Positions 1 to 6,844 of a stretch of DNA of 33,732 nt are shown in pieces. A model generated the notes under the pieces. The model did no database searches. It had not been told where the DNA came from and saw only the letters and a program-made list of their open reading frames with translations. Within the stretch, counting starts at the first letter, position 1, and each line of letters opens with the position of its first letter. Origin of the DNA: Nitrososphaeraceae archaeon. Lineage in GTDB: Archaea > Thermoproteota > Nitrososphaeria > Nitrososphaerales > Nitrososphaeraceae. The position numbers and the translations under genes are program-made. Where the stretch lies: NCBI GenBank assembly GCA_009377575.1, contig WHTU01000037.1, positions 1 through 33,732 on the forward strand, written 5' to 3'.

Positions 1-2
1 AA

Positions 3-686
3 CTTATATGGGTTCTTAAAGCAACAGGACTAGGACTCATTGAGTTCGTTATCAGATTCATTGCATGGTTATGTGTTCGTAATGACCAGCTCAAAGGTAG
101 TCAAGTCTGTATCGTAACAGGACCAAGGATAGACTTATCGATTGCAATCATTGACCGTATTAAGAATCTATTCATGCAACGTAACATACTATCATTTGAT
201 ACTAAATCAACAGTAGTCTATCTTAATCAAGTAAAGATAGAAGCATTCCCATCAAATCACCTTGATAGTATGAGAGGCATAGCATCAGTGAGCTTCATAT
301 TCCTAGATGAGGCAGACTTCTTTAGCCCAGGTGAACAGCAGAATGCTCGTGATATATCTGAACGTTACATTGCCAAGTCAGATCCACATATTGTAATGGT
401 TAGCACTCCTAATATGCCAGGTGGTTTATTTGAGTCAATGTCCAATGAGAAAGAATGTATCTATTACAGAATGTATATGGATTATACTATTGGTCTTTCG
501 AAAATATATGATAATAAGCAGATAGCACTAGCTCAACTCTCACCAGGTTTTGAACGTGAATATAACCTGAAGTTTCTAGGTGGTATTGGCAATCTCACAC
601 CAATTCAAACCATAACAGCAGCTATTGAAGAATATAGTTTAGACGATGATATTATCACACAAGTCCTTACTTTACTAGGTGGATAG
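3..686 (+). CDS. Terminase large subunit, ATPase part (5' partial, frameshifted)
   Basis: This is the ATPase half of the motor that packages DNA into tailed-virus heads. The frame is open from the window edge, so the true start lies outside. A Walker A-like stretch LKATGLGLIEF is visible at the left end, then a beta strand SQVCIVTGPR. The Walker B/DEAD motif is FIFLDEADFF (about 301-330), and the coupling motif VMVSTPNMPGG follows. The frame stops at TAG 684-686, exactly where the nuclease domain should begin; that domain continues in the -1 frame. It marks the left end as provirus-derived. The family call is firm. Whether the gene is dead or merely mis-sequenced is open. Confidence 0.85.
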   Translation, partial: LIWVLKATGLGLIEFVIRFIAWLCVRNDQLKGSQVCIVTGPRIDLSIAIIDRIKNLFMQRNILSFDTKSTVVYLNQVKIEAFPSNHLDSMRGIASVSFIFLDEADFFSPGEQQNARDISERYIAKSDPHIVMVSTPNMPGGLFESMSNEKECIYYRMYMDYTIGLSKIYDNKQIALAQLSPGFEREYNLKFLGGIGNLTPIQTITAAIEEYSLDDDIITQVLTLLGG

Positions 687-1213
687 GCATAGACCCAGGT
701 TATGCTTCAAGTAAGTTTGGCATATGCGTAGTCCAATATAATAATGACAAACTAGAAGTAGTTTACACAGCATCACTTGACAAACCATTGTATACAGACA
801 CATTACACTTGATACGTCAGTTAGTGCAGCGTTTCCATGTCTGCAAAGTATTCATAGATGGCTCAGCATCACACTTGATTCATGAACTGAAGCATGGTTA
901 TGGTGAGTATATCACATATGAAAAGCTAAAGCCAGATGTCTTAGATCGACAAATCTCTAGTGGGTGCGGGGAGCCTCTGATTGTTCCTATTAACTTCCAG
1001 AAACATCATAAATCAATGGCAAAGCACTTAGTTAAAGCACTAGCACATAAGAGAGTACGAATTAATCCCAAGTTTGATGACCTAATAATATCATTAAAGT
1101 CAGCAACTACAAAGGAAGATGAATGGACCTTAGATAAACCAAGGTCTGCAAATAATGACTTGTTTGATGCATTTAGAATGAGTATGCTCTGTCTGAAAGG
1201 AGCAGGTGAATGA
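680..1213 (+). CDS. Terminase large subunit, nuclease part (separated by frameshift)
   Basis: This is the RNase H-fold nuclease domain that cuts concatemeric viral DNA during packaging. It begins with WIGIDPGYASSKFGICVVQ from 680, where the first catalytic Asp sits in IDPG. The second acidic motif is KVFIDGSASH, and the third is NNDLFDAFRMS near the C-terminus. All three acidic sites are intact. The frame has no ATG; the first possible start is TTG at 788, which would discard the first catalytic Asp. It is therefore best read as the second half of the upstream ATPase gene, joined by a -1 shift around 660-680. Confidence 0.82.
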   Translation, partial: WIGIDPGYASSKFGICVVQYNNDKLEVVYTASLDKPLYTDTLHLIRQLVQRFHVCKVFIDGSASHLIHELKHGYGEYITYEKLKPDVLDRQISSGCGEPLIVPINFQKHHKSMAKHLVKALAHKRVRINPKFDDLIISLKSATTKEDEWTLDKPRSANNDLFDAFRMSMLCLKGAGE

Positions 1214-1222
1214 TAAATAACA

Positions 1223-1423
1223 ATGCCTCATAAAGGATATATCCCTTGGAATAAAGGCCGAAAGATGGATGGACATTCTAAAGAATCCATACAAAAGATA
1301 AAAGCTGCACGTGCTGGAAAGAAACCCAATCTAGACAAACAATTCACTGAAGAACATAAGCACAAAATCAGTCTATCATGTTTTAAGCATTGGAGAGAAT
1401 ACCCACGAAAGAAAGGTAGGTGA
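1223..1423 (+). CDS. Stand-alone NUMOD3-type DNA-binding protein
   Basis: This is a 66-residue basic protein starting at ATG 1223, 9 bases after the terminase stop. GYIPWNKGRK followed by HSKESIQKIKAARAGKK is the NUMOD3 pattern. NUMOD3 is normally found as repeated DNA-binding units in GIY-YIG and HNH homing endonucleases. A second, weaker unit (FTEEHKHKISLSCFKHW) follows. No nuclease domain is attached. It is either a remnant of a homing endonuclease or a free-standing DNA-binding protein of the virus. Its place just after the terminase fits an inserted homing element. The motif call is good; function is inferred. Confidence 0.65.
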   Translation: MPHKGYIPWNKGRKMDGHSKESIQKIKAARAGKKPNLDKQFTEEHKHKISLSCFKHWREYPRKKGR

Positions 1424-1474
1424 GAAATCAGATTAGTTAATAAGAAAAAGGATTGCTGTCTCTCTAAAGAACAA

Positions 1475-1585
1475 ATGGACGAATTGCATCAGCTCGAACG
1501 TATATTCGGCGTAGTTGACTTAAAGAATTGGTCCTTAACGACACCTACAGATAGCACTATCACCATGAAACGACCAAAGAAATAA
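1475..1585 (+). CDS. Very small viral protein of unknown function
   Basis: This 36-codon frame (starts MDELHQLERIFG, ends KRPKK) stays open all the way back to the stop of the NUMOD3 gene. Its TAA (1583-1585) overlaps the ATG of the next small gene in the string TAATGA, an arrangement typical of translational coupling in compact viral operons. No domain is recognised. The start at 1475 is the only ATG. It is supported mainly by the overlap with its neighbour. Confidence 0.35.
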   Translation: MDELHQLERIFGVVDLKNWSLTTPTDSTITMKRPKK

Positions 1586-1737
1586 TGACCTGTTATAGAC
1601 TAGGGTGTAATAATGAAGCTAAACGTGGGGTTCGTGATCGTTCTGGTCAAGTAATAGTATTCTGTCCCCCTTGCTTCCAAGAATTACTTAGGTCAAATAT
1701 CATAGATAGAGCAACTGGGGAAGTAATGACTACCTAA
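1585..1737 (+). CDS. Small zinc-ribbon-like viral protein
   Basis: This 50-residue protein starts at ATG 1585, overlapping the preceding stop by one base. It has two cysteine pairs: CYRLGC at residues 3-8 and CPPC at residues 27-30, about 18 residues apart. That suggests a single zinc knuckle or ribbon, a layout common among small viral proteins. The rest is basic then mixed (RDRSGQVIVF, then LLRSNIIDRATGEVM). The function is unknown. It is the last recognisable gene of the terminase cluster. Confidence 0.5.
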   Translation: MTCYRLGCNNEAKRGVRDRSGQVIVFCPPCFQELLRSNIIDRATGEVMTT

Positions 1738-1807
1738 ACTAACGATTTAGCATGACACTTAGCACAACTCATTGCTATTGGATAGGGTATTTACAAAAAC
1801 AAGTATT

Positions 1808-1849
1808 CTATGCGTGAGTTATGGCGTGGTTTTTCACGACTCAGCATAG
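1808..1849. repeat. Imperfect long hairpin
   Basis: CTATGCGTGAGT at the left pairs with ACTCAGCATAG at the right, with one bulged G. An inner CGTG/CACG pair closes around a TTTTT loop. The whole spans 42 bases in a gene-free stretch of the provirus. It could be a terminator, an RNA element or a protein site. Confidence 0.45.
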
Positions 1850-1930
1850 AATTCCAATTATTGGCACCATAATAAAGGATATTCCAGAGAAAATTACCCG
1901 ACGAAGGTATCCAAATAGAAACACTTTTAA

Positions 1931-1946
1931 TATACATCTATGTATA
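1931..1946. promoter_or_regulatory. Palindromic site 1 (probable operator)
   Basis: TATACAT-CT-ATGTATA is a perfect 7+2+7 palindrome. It is repeated in inverted orientation at 1960-1975, with 29 bases between centres, and lies about 110 bases upstream of the HNH gene. Paired sites of this type usually bind a dimeric repressor. Confidence 0.5.
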
Positions 1947-1953
1947 GATCTCC

Positions 1954-1981
1954 TACTACTATACATAGATGTATAGTAGTA
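1954..1981. promoter_or_regulatory. Palindromic site 2 (probable operator)
   Basis: A perfect palindrome with 13-base arms (TACTACTATACAT and ATGTATAGTAGTA) around a 2-base centre AG. Its core is the inverted copy of site 1, so sites 1 and 2 could also pair as a 17-base stem. A TATA-like AAATATATTA follows at about 1985. Confidence 0.52.
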
Positions 1982-2055
1982 AAACAAATATATTACCCCT
2001 CCGTAGTTATATTAACTCTTGTCTATGAAAGAAGGTTTTACGGAAGTGGGGGATC

Positions 2056-2490
2056 TTGAAAGTCAAGAGTTGTAGGATATGTGGGGTTCCAACTGGTCCA
2101 CATAATGTTAGACACAGAACTAAACTACAATATTATATATGCAAGAGGGACGAGGACATGGAAGATAAGGGACGTAGACAGACACTAAAAATAGAGGTGT
2201 TAAACCAATATGGGGGAAAATGTGTATGTTGTGGGACGGCAATAATGGAATTTTTGAGTATCGATCATATCAATGGTGACGGATATATTGATAGAAGATT
2301 GAGAGATGGAGATCATATATGGAATCAGATTAAGAGGAATAATTATCCTGACACATTTCGAATATTATGTTTTAACTGTCACATGGCAAAGACTCATTAT
2401 GGATATTGTCCACATGACATGTTAAACAATCGTCGTCTTAGAAAACAGTTACTCCCCACTGTATTCAAAGATGCCCAACAGGAGAATTGA
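2056..2490 (+). CDS. HNH-type nuclease with zinc-binding cysteines
   Basis: A 144-residue protein with a TTG start at 2056; the G-rich GTGGGGG just upstream may act as its ribosome site. An N-terminal CRIC pair is followed by CVCC, the core LSIDHINGDG (the His-Asn of the HNH fold) and a C-terminal FRILCFNCHMAKTHYGYCPH segment. This is the layout of small HNH proteins found in archaeal and bacterial viruses, with the two CxxC pairs holding a structural zinc. It may be a homing endonuclease or a packaging-associated nicking enzyme. The short overlap with the next gene suggests an operon. Confidence 0.72.
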   Translation: MKVKSCRICGVPTGPHNVRHRTKLQYYICKRDEDMEDKGRRQTLKIEVLNQYGGKCVCCGTAIMEFLSIDHINGDGYIDRRLRDGDHIWNQIKRNNYPDTFRILCFNCHMAKTHYGYCPHDMLNNRRLRKQLLPTVFKDAQQEN

Positions 2491-2491
2491 A

Positions 2492-2902
2492 ATGAACATT
2501 ACAACAGAAAAAACTGAGGAGTTCAAAATGAAGGTCGAACAACTAATTCCTAAATATGCGATCCAAGGACAGGTAAAGGATTATGATAAATTTCTGAAGG
2601 AATTGTTAGAATACGCGGTGAGTCAATCCAGTACTTATATCCCTGCAAGACTTGAACTGTGGGAGAGTCATAGGACAAAGGTTGACAATACTCAATTAGA
2701 CTATGATTCTATATGTCTTGCAATTATTTTGATATCTTGGGCGGTTCGAATGCGTAAAGTCAAATCTGATGAAGGTCAATGCCATGTACATATGAAAGAT
2801 TGTGCGGATACGAGAAAAATGCATAGTGAAATATATGATCAATGGATAGAAGTAGTTGAAGAGGCTTTAAAGGCATTAAAAGCAGGTAGACCTGGCCGAT
2901 AG
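2492..2902 (+). CDS. Unknown protein downstream of the HNH nuclease
   Basis: I chose ATG 2492 over the in-frame ATG 2471. AGGAGAA sits at 2480-2486 at proper spacing, and the ATG lies directly after the HNH stop. It encodes about 136 residues, starting MNITTEKTEEF. The sequence is largely helical, with a mid-region hydrophobic stretch (ICLAIILISWAV) and a CHVHMKDC cluster that could bind metal. I recognise no family. It is probably cotranscribed with the HNH gene. A hairpin begins immediately after its stop codon. Confidence 0.6.
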   Translation: MNITTEKTEEFKMKVEQLIPKYAIQGQVKDYDKFLKELLEYAVSQSSTYIPARLELWESHRTKVDNTQLDYDSICLAIILISWAVRMRKVKSDEGQCHVHMKDCADTRKMHSEIYDQWIEVVEEALKALKAGRPGR

Positions 2903-2928
2903 TTTGTTACTATGTAAAGAGTAACAAA
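2903..2928. terminator. Perfect hairpin directly after a stop codon
   Basis: TTTGTTACT (2903-2911) pairs perfectly with AGTAACAAA (2920-2928) around an 8-base loop. It begins one base after the TAG of the preceding gene. No clear T-tract follows, so it may mark the 3' end of the transcript rather than be a classic terminator. Confidence 0.45.
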
Positions 2929-3061
2929 GTCTTGAGCGTGAAAGTGTTAAAATATCTCGAAAATATTTTGATAACATATACCATATTTTATTATCCACCT
3001 ATAATTAGGGAGACTTGTATCTATAATTCCGATATTCCTTGGACTAGCGGGACTATTTTAT

Positions 3062-3241
3062 ATGCAAGGTATGGCCAATATTATTGCTATCATCCTGGCT
3101 GTGGCCGCTGGAGGCATTTTCTATATGCTCTACTTTGATATGATCCCAAAAGCTCATAAAGATCGAAAGTGGCTTCCAACGTTCGGTGCCGTATTGGGTT
3201 TTATCATCGGGTTTGCTATTGTAAGAACTGTTGGAGGATAA
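3062..3241 (+). CDS. Small two-helix membrane protein
   Basis: The frame beginning at ATG 3062 (alternative ATG 3071) encodes about 59 residues. One hydrophobic helix is ANIIAIILAVAAGGIFYML, then comes a charged loop KAHKDRKW, then a second helix FGAVLGFIIGFAIV. The open frame extends upstream through another hydrophobic stretch (IIPIFLGLAGLFYM) that has no normal start codon, so the gene may be 5'-damaged or use a rare start. The stop TAA shares bases with the next ATG (TAATG). It resembles small membrane proteins encoded in archaeal proviruses; its function is unknown. Confidence 0.5.
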   Translation: MQGMANIIAIILAVAAGGIFYMLYFDMIPKAHKDRKWLPTFGAVLGFIIGFAIVRTVGG

Positions 3242-3375
3242 TGTTTGTTGAGAAGGTGAATTACAAAATTACCTCTACGTACTTAGCCCTATACGTATTA
3301 GGTACTTTCAATGAATGGAATGGATCTTGTAACTGTATTCCTACGTTCCCAAATAATAGCGGCAATAGGTCATAG
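3241..3375 (+). CDS. Doubtful small protein overlapping the membrane gene stop
   Basis: A 44-residue frame (starts MFVEKVNYKITSTY) whose ATG overlaps the preceding TAA. It has two cysteines (CNC) and no recognisable domain. The TAATG overlap is the only argument for it. It could equally be non-coding. Confidence 0.22.
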   Translation: MFVEKVNYKITSTYLALYVLGTFNEWNGSCNCIPTFPNNSGNRS

Positions 3376-3482
3376 CAGGTGACTTATTTCTTATCTAATA
3401 CCTTTTTACTTGTTAGGCCTATCGATTCGGTCTCAACGAAGGTGCCAATGCAGCTTAAAAAAAGTTAATGTGATCGACTCAA

Positions 3483-3608
3483 ATGTCTCCTGTGCTCATA
3501 CTAAGGGAAACTTTAATTGAATTTTGTCTTATCGCAAGTTCTACATTGAGTCTTCTCTTCATCCTCCTTTCGAAAGGTGTGACTAATGATGCGGGTATAG
3601 TAAAGTAA
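3483..3608 (+). CDS. Single-helix membrane mini-protein
   Basis: A 41-residue frame starting MSPVLILRETLIEF, with one hydrophobic helix (FCLIASSTLSLLFILL) and a short polar tail. The size and layout match the other tiny membrane proteins in this provirus-like stretch. No family is recognised. The lack of a clear ribosome site keeps confidence low. Confidence 0.3.
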   Translation: MSPVLILRETLIEFCLIASSTLSLLFILLSKGVTNDAGIVK

Positions 3609-3643
3609 TAAGGTGGGCAGCCTTAACAGCTGTTGGATTTGCA

Positions 3644-4738
3644 TTGGAGAATCGAGAAGGACTATCATACGATAAATACGTCAATCGGTTGCAACAATTA
3701 TTAGATTCTAAAAAGATTACAATTGACCACTTTAATCATTTCAAATCGCGAGGCATTGAAATTATTCGCCCTTTACAAGATTTCGGTTTAAGATCTCTTG
3801 GCCGTATCTTGCCTGAAATTGTGATCGGGGCCTCATACGAATTTATTAAAAGAATGAAAATTCCTTACCAAGCAACTAGTTTTCTGGTTGCAAACACTAA
3901 ATCTAACTTGAATGGGTGGTATGTATACAAGATTCCTGAACAACCCAAAGGTGGACTCCTTCTTTTGAGCGGAGGTAAAAGAAGGCTAGGCGATAACGTT
4001 TTTGCATCCACACATAGAATAATCCTGGGAAGGAAAGCGATCCTAGTCAGTGCAGTTAATTTGATGACAAACAAAAACAATATCTGGAATTGGCATTTCT
4101 TTGGAGATCATTTAAAGCAAGACAATGAATTACTGTATGAAGATCTGGTAAGACTTGAGACCATTATGAACCGTAAAGATGATTCAGCGAGCAGCGTTAA
4201 TAGTATAGGTCCCTATTACTATATAATAATCGCGAGATCGGAATCAACTTTTAAGAAATTAGAAATTGTAGACAATTATTTGCAAAATAAAGTTGCAGTT
4301 TTGAATCCTGAGAATAATATACATGCGATTTTTATTACTAATAATTCTGGCTTTGACTTCGCTTCAAAAAGAATAGAAGAGTCAAGTTTAGTTAGCTATA
4401 TTGCTACAGGAGAAAACTTTGATCTATATCGGGCAATGCAAGAACTAAAACGAAAGTATGGGATTGACTTGATACTAAATGACGGCGGACGTATAATGTC
4501 TGAGGGAGTTAGGAGGGAAGGACTTTTGGGTGAAGAAAGAATCTCCTTAGAACCGTTTCCCGGTGAGGATATATTTCCTTCAGACAAATATATTGATCCT
4601 ACAACAGTTGCTGGATCTATAGGTCTGGGTTTAGACGGCAGCGAGATAGAAGGATCCATATTATTACACACAAACAAGATCGAGGATGAAAAATTGAATG
4701 TATATGTTCATCCGTTGGAGGAACGTAAAGTACTCTGA
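3644..4738 (+). CDS. Divergent protein with a RibD C-terminal/DHFR-fold-like region
   Basis: A 364-residue protein with a TTG start. Residues about 190-310 resemble the RibD_C/dihydrofolate-reductase-like fold: a strand YYYIIIARSE, then KYGIDLILNDGGRIMSEGV (compare the family's ygi..ll.EGG), then REGLLGEERISLEPFPGE (compare glvDel.l...P..G). The usual EGG is here NDGG, and the Asp of the Del motif is Glu. The N-terminal half contains a second strand-rich segment (GGLLLLSGGKRR, IILGRKAILVSAV) that may be a diverged copy of the fold. A reductase role is inferred from fold only; its substrate is unknown. It lies just right of the provirus genes. Confidence 0.42.
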   Translation: MENREGLSYDKYVNRLQQLLDSKKITIDHFNHFKSRGIEIIRPLQDFGLRSLGRILPEIVIGASYEFIKRMKIPYQATSFLVANTKSNLNGWYVYKIPEQPKGGLLLLSGGKRRLGDNVFASTHRIILGRKAILVSAVNLMTNKNNIWNWHFFGDHLKQDNELLYEDLVRLETIMNRKDDSASSVNSIGPYYYIIIARSESTFKKLEIVDNYLQNKVAVLNPENNIHAIFITNNSGFDFASKRIEESSLVSYIATGENFDLYRAMQELKRKYGIDLILNDGGRIMSEGVRREGLLGEERISLEPFPGEDIFPSDKYIDPTTVAGSIGLGLDGSEIEGSILLHTNKIEDEKLNVYVHPLEERKVL

Positions 4739-5252
4739 AGTTAACATGATGAAGAGCTATCAAACCATGCAAATCTGTGTCATCATAGTATAAAATAATT
4801 AGATTCCTCTGTTGTATGACTCCCTTCTTCCTATTGGTGTGAAAGCTGCCCCAATCAATTCGTTCAATAAATCATCAATTAGTATAGCACTCATTGATTG
4901 GATCTATCACAAATTCGTTTGGATGCTACCCAATACGATCCATGGATCAAATGCAAACTGACGGGATACCTAACGTAGAGTATGATTATAGGCAGAACGT
5001 TTATTCATTTAATACCACTAAATTTCAATTCCTGTAGGCTGTAGGCTCTATTCTTCATCTTTTTCTTTTGGACAACATTGTTGCACGCTCACCGTCTAAC
5101 GTCAGCGTACACCTATGCCCTCTGGTACGACAATGAATTTATTTATTTCCGTTAATTCGGATGGTCTCCCTGTAAAAACGGCCTAAGAATGAATAACAAG
5201 AATGAGAAAGGATGATAAAACTAATGATAGAACTAAATAATGAAGTGAAGAA
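4739..5252. other. Gene-free stretch
   Basis: No convincing gene. The longest frames are short and lack sensible starts. A tiny CTGTAGG tandem duplication lies near 5033-5046. AT-rich sequence precedes the phospholipase gene. I see nothing else. Confidence 0.5.
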
Positions 5253-6572
5253 ATGAGAAGGAAGAAACTGACAGAGACCTCACCATCAACGCTGAAAACA
5301 AATAATCAGAACAGTGGCAATCAAGCCGCCAATGATGATAACACAATTGAAAATGTGTTGGTACTCCAAGGCGGCGGATCTTTGGGGGCATTTGGCTGTG
5401 GAGTATTCAAAGCTATCGCAAATAACAATATCAAATTAGATATTATTGCAGGCACATCTATAGGTGGTATAAACGCTGCCATTATAGCTGGAAGCAAAGA
5501 TAAAGAACATTCAGAAGAAGCGTTAGAACGGTTCTGGCTGGAACTATCCGAGAGTTTTGTAGACTTGGATAAAATAATTCCTCCTCCTTCGAGCTCCATA
5601 CCTGATTTTGTGGAAAAGCTGCTGTCACAGTCATCTGCCTATTTCTATGATGGCATAGCAACAGCCTTGAGTGCCGATGAAAAAATTGGTATTTCAAGAA
5701 CCTATCATGACGAACGTGATATAAAGATGAGGCAGTTTCGATCTTTCTACAGCTCGGCTATTTTTGGGAACGAGAAGATGTTTAGACCAAGATGGAGGCA
5801 GGAAACTGCTCTTTCAGATCCAGAGTTTTTCACGCCACAAAATTGGACTTATATATATGACCATACGCCCTTGGTGAAAACCTTAGAAAACTATATCAAC
5901 TATGATAAATTAAGACCCGATGGAAACCCTAACTCTCGTTTGATATTAACGGCAGTAAACATCCTAAATGCACAACCTTTAACATTCGACAGTTCAAAGG
6001 AACAAATAACACCAAAGCATATACTTGCAACTTCTGCTTATCCTTTATACAATTTTCGTTGGGTAGAAGTCGAACAAGGAATATATTCTTGGGATGGAAG
6101 TTTACTGAGTAATACACCCCTACGAGAGGTCATAGACGCATCTCCTGTGAACGACAAGCGGATATTTCTTGTTGAAAACTATCCAAAAAAAGTTGATTTG
6201 CTACCAAAGAACTTACCTGAAGTCTATCATAGAGCAAGAGATATTATGTTTTCTGACAAAACTGAGCATAGTATAACCATGTCAAAGGTAATTACGATGT
6301 ATCTTAAGTACATCGATGAACTCTATCAATTGATCGAAAATCATATTGATCTGTCAAAGGTAGATCAGGAACAACTCAAAAAAATTCGTCGCAAATATAA
6401 AAAAATCAAGCACGAGCGTGGAGCTGAGATAAAGGATATCTTTTACATAACACGCGATGAAACCTTTCCCCATATGTATGAAAATGCAGATTTTTCTCCA
6501 CAAACGATAAAGGAGTCAATCAAAGAGGGTGAAATGAAGATGCTTGAAGTATTAAATAGAAGGCTGGATTGA
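5253..6572 (+). CDS. Patatin-like phospholipase
   Basis: A 439-residue lipid acyl hydrolase of the patatin family, which uses a Ser-Asp dyad. The oxyanion-hole motif is LQGGGSLGAFGCG (residues 38-50). The nucleophile elbow GTSIGG places the catalytic Ser at 69, and the DG motif SWDGSLLSN places the Asp at 281. The C-terminal region (about 300-439), with YHRARDIMFSDKTE and a helical tail, matches the extension seen in RssA-like bacterial patatins (DUF3734 type). There is no signal peptide, so it acts in the cytosol or at the inner membrane face. The likely substrates are membrane or storage lipids. The family looks bacterial, so acquisition by transfer is plausible. Confidence 0.9.
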   Translation: MRRKKLTETSPSTLKTNNQNSGNQAANDDNTIENVLVLQGGGSLGAFGCGVFKAIANNNIKLDIIAGTSIGGINAAIIAGSKDKEHSEEALERFWLELSESFVDLDKIIPPPSSSIPDFVEKLLSQSSAYFYDGIATALSADEKIGISRTYHDERDIKMRQFRSFYSSAIFGNEKMFRPRWRQETALSDPEFFTPQNWTYIYDHTPLVKTLENYINYDKLRPDGNPNSRLILTAVNILNAQPLTFDSSKEQITPKHILATSAYPLYNFRWVEVEQGIYSWDGSLLSNTPLREVIDASPVNDKRIFLVENYPKKVDLLPKNLPEVYHRARDIMFSDKTEHSITMSKVITMYLKYIDELYQLIENHIDLSKVDQEQLKKIRRKYKKIKHERGAEIKDIFYITRDETFPHMYENADFSPQTIKESIKEGEMKMLEVLNRRLD

Positions 6573-6844
6573 CACCGCCTATATTCCGGTGAAAAATATC
6601 GGCTATTTTAGGACTGTACACATTAGCTAGGCAGCAATATCATCACGCCAGCTGTTCTTTTCTTTCACAATGTTCCTTGCTGATTGAGGCTAACAAAAGT
6701 CTTCCTCGGAATGGATAGGTCTGAGGTTAGATCAGGAGTCTAAGGACGCATTTGACTCTGAGATCATGTTTTACCGCTTTCGAATGTGGCTAGTTAAGAG
6801 GAACACGTTGTTCTATTTTATGATCTTGACGTGTCCAGAGCCAA

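Larger units (their letters stand above)
1738..2055. other. Gene-free stretch between the terminase cluster and the HNH gene
   Basis: There is no frame longer than about 20 codons with a sensible start. It holds one long imperfect hairpin (1808-1849), two palindromic sites (1931-1946 and 1954-1981), and an AT-rich TATA-like stretch just after them. It is probably the promoter and operator zone of the HNH gene. Confidence 0.5.

Noticed and set aside
1738-1790. Short minus-strand frame with a CAKCHAK motif
   Set aside because: Only about a dozen codons from its ATG, so too short to support as a gene.
2932-3138. 68-codon plus-strand frame
   Set aside because: Its frame lies over the two-helix membrane protein in another frame, and its own translation has no sensible composition.
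3865-5697. Several minus-strand frames of 70-93 codons opposite the RibD-like and patatin genes
   Set aside because: They are antisense shadows of well-supported genes and have no recognisable motifs.
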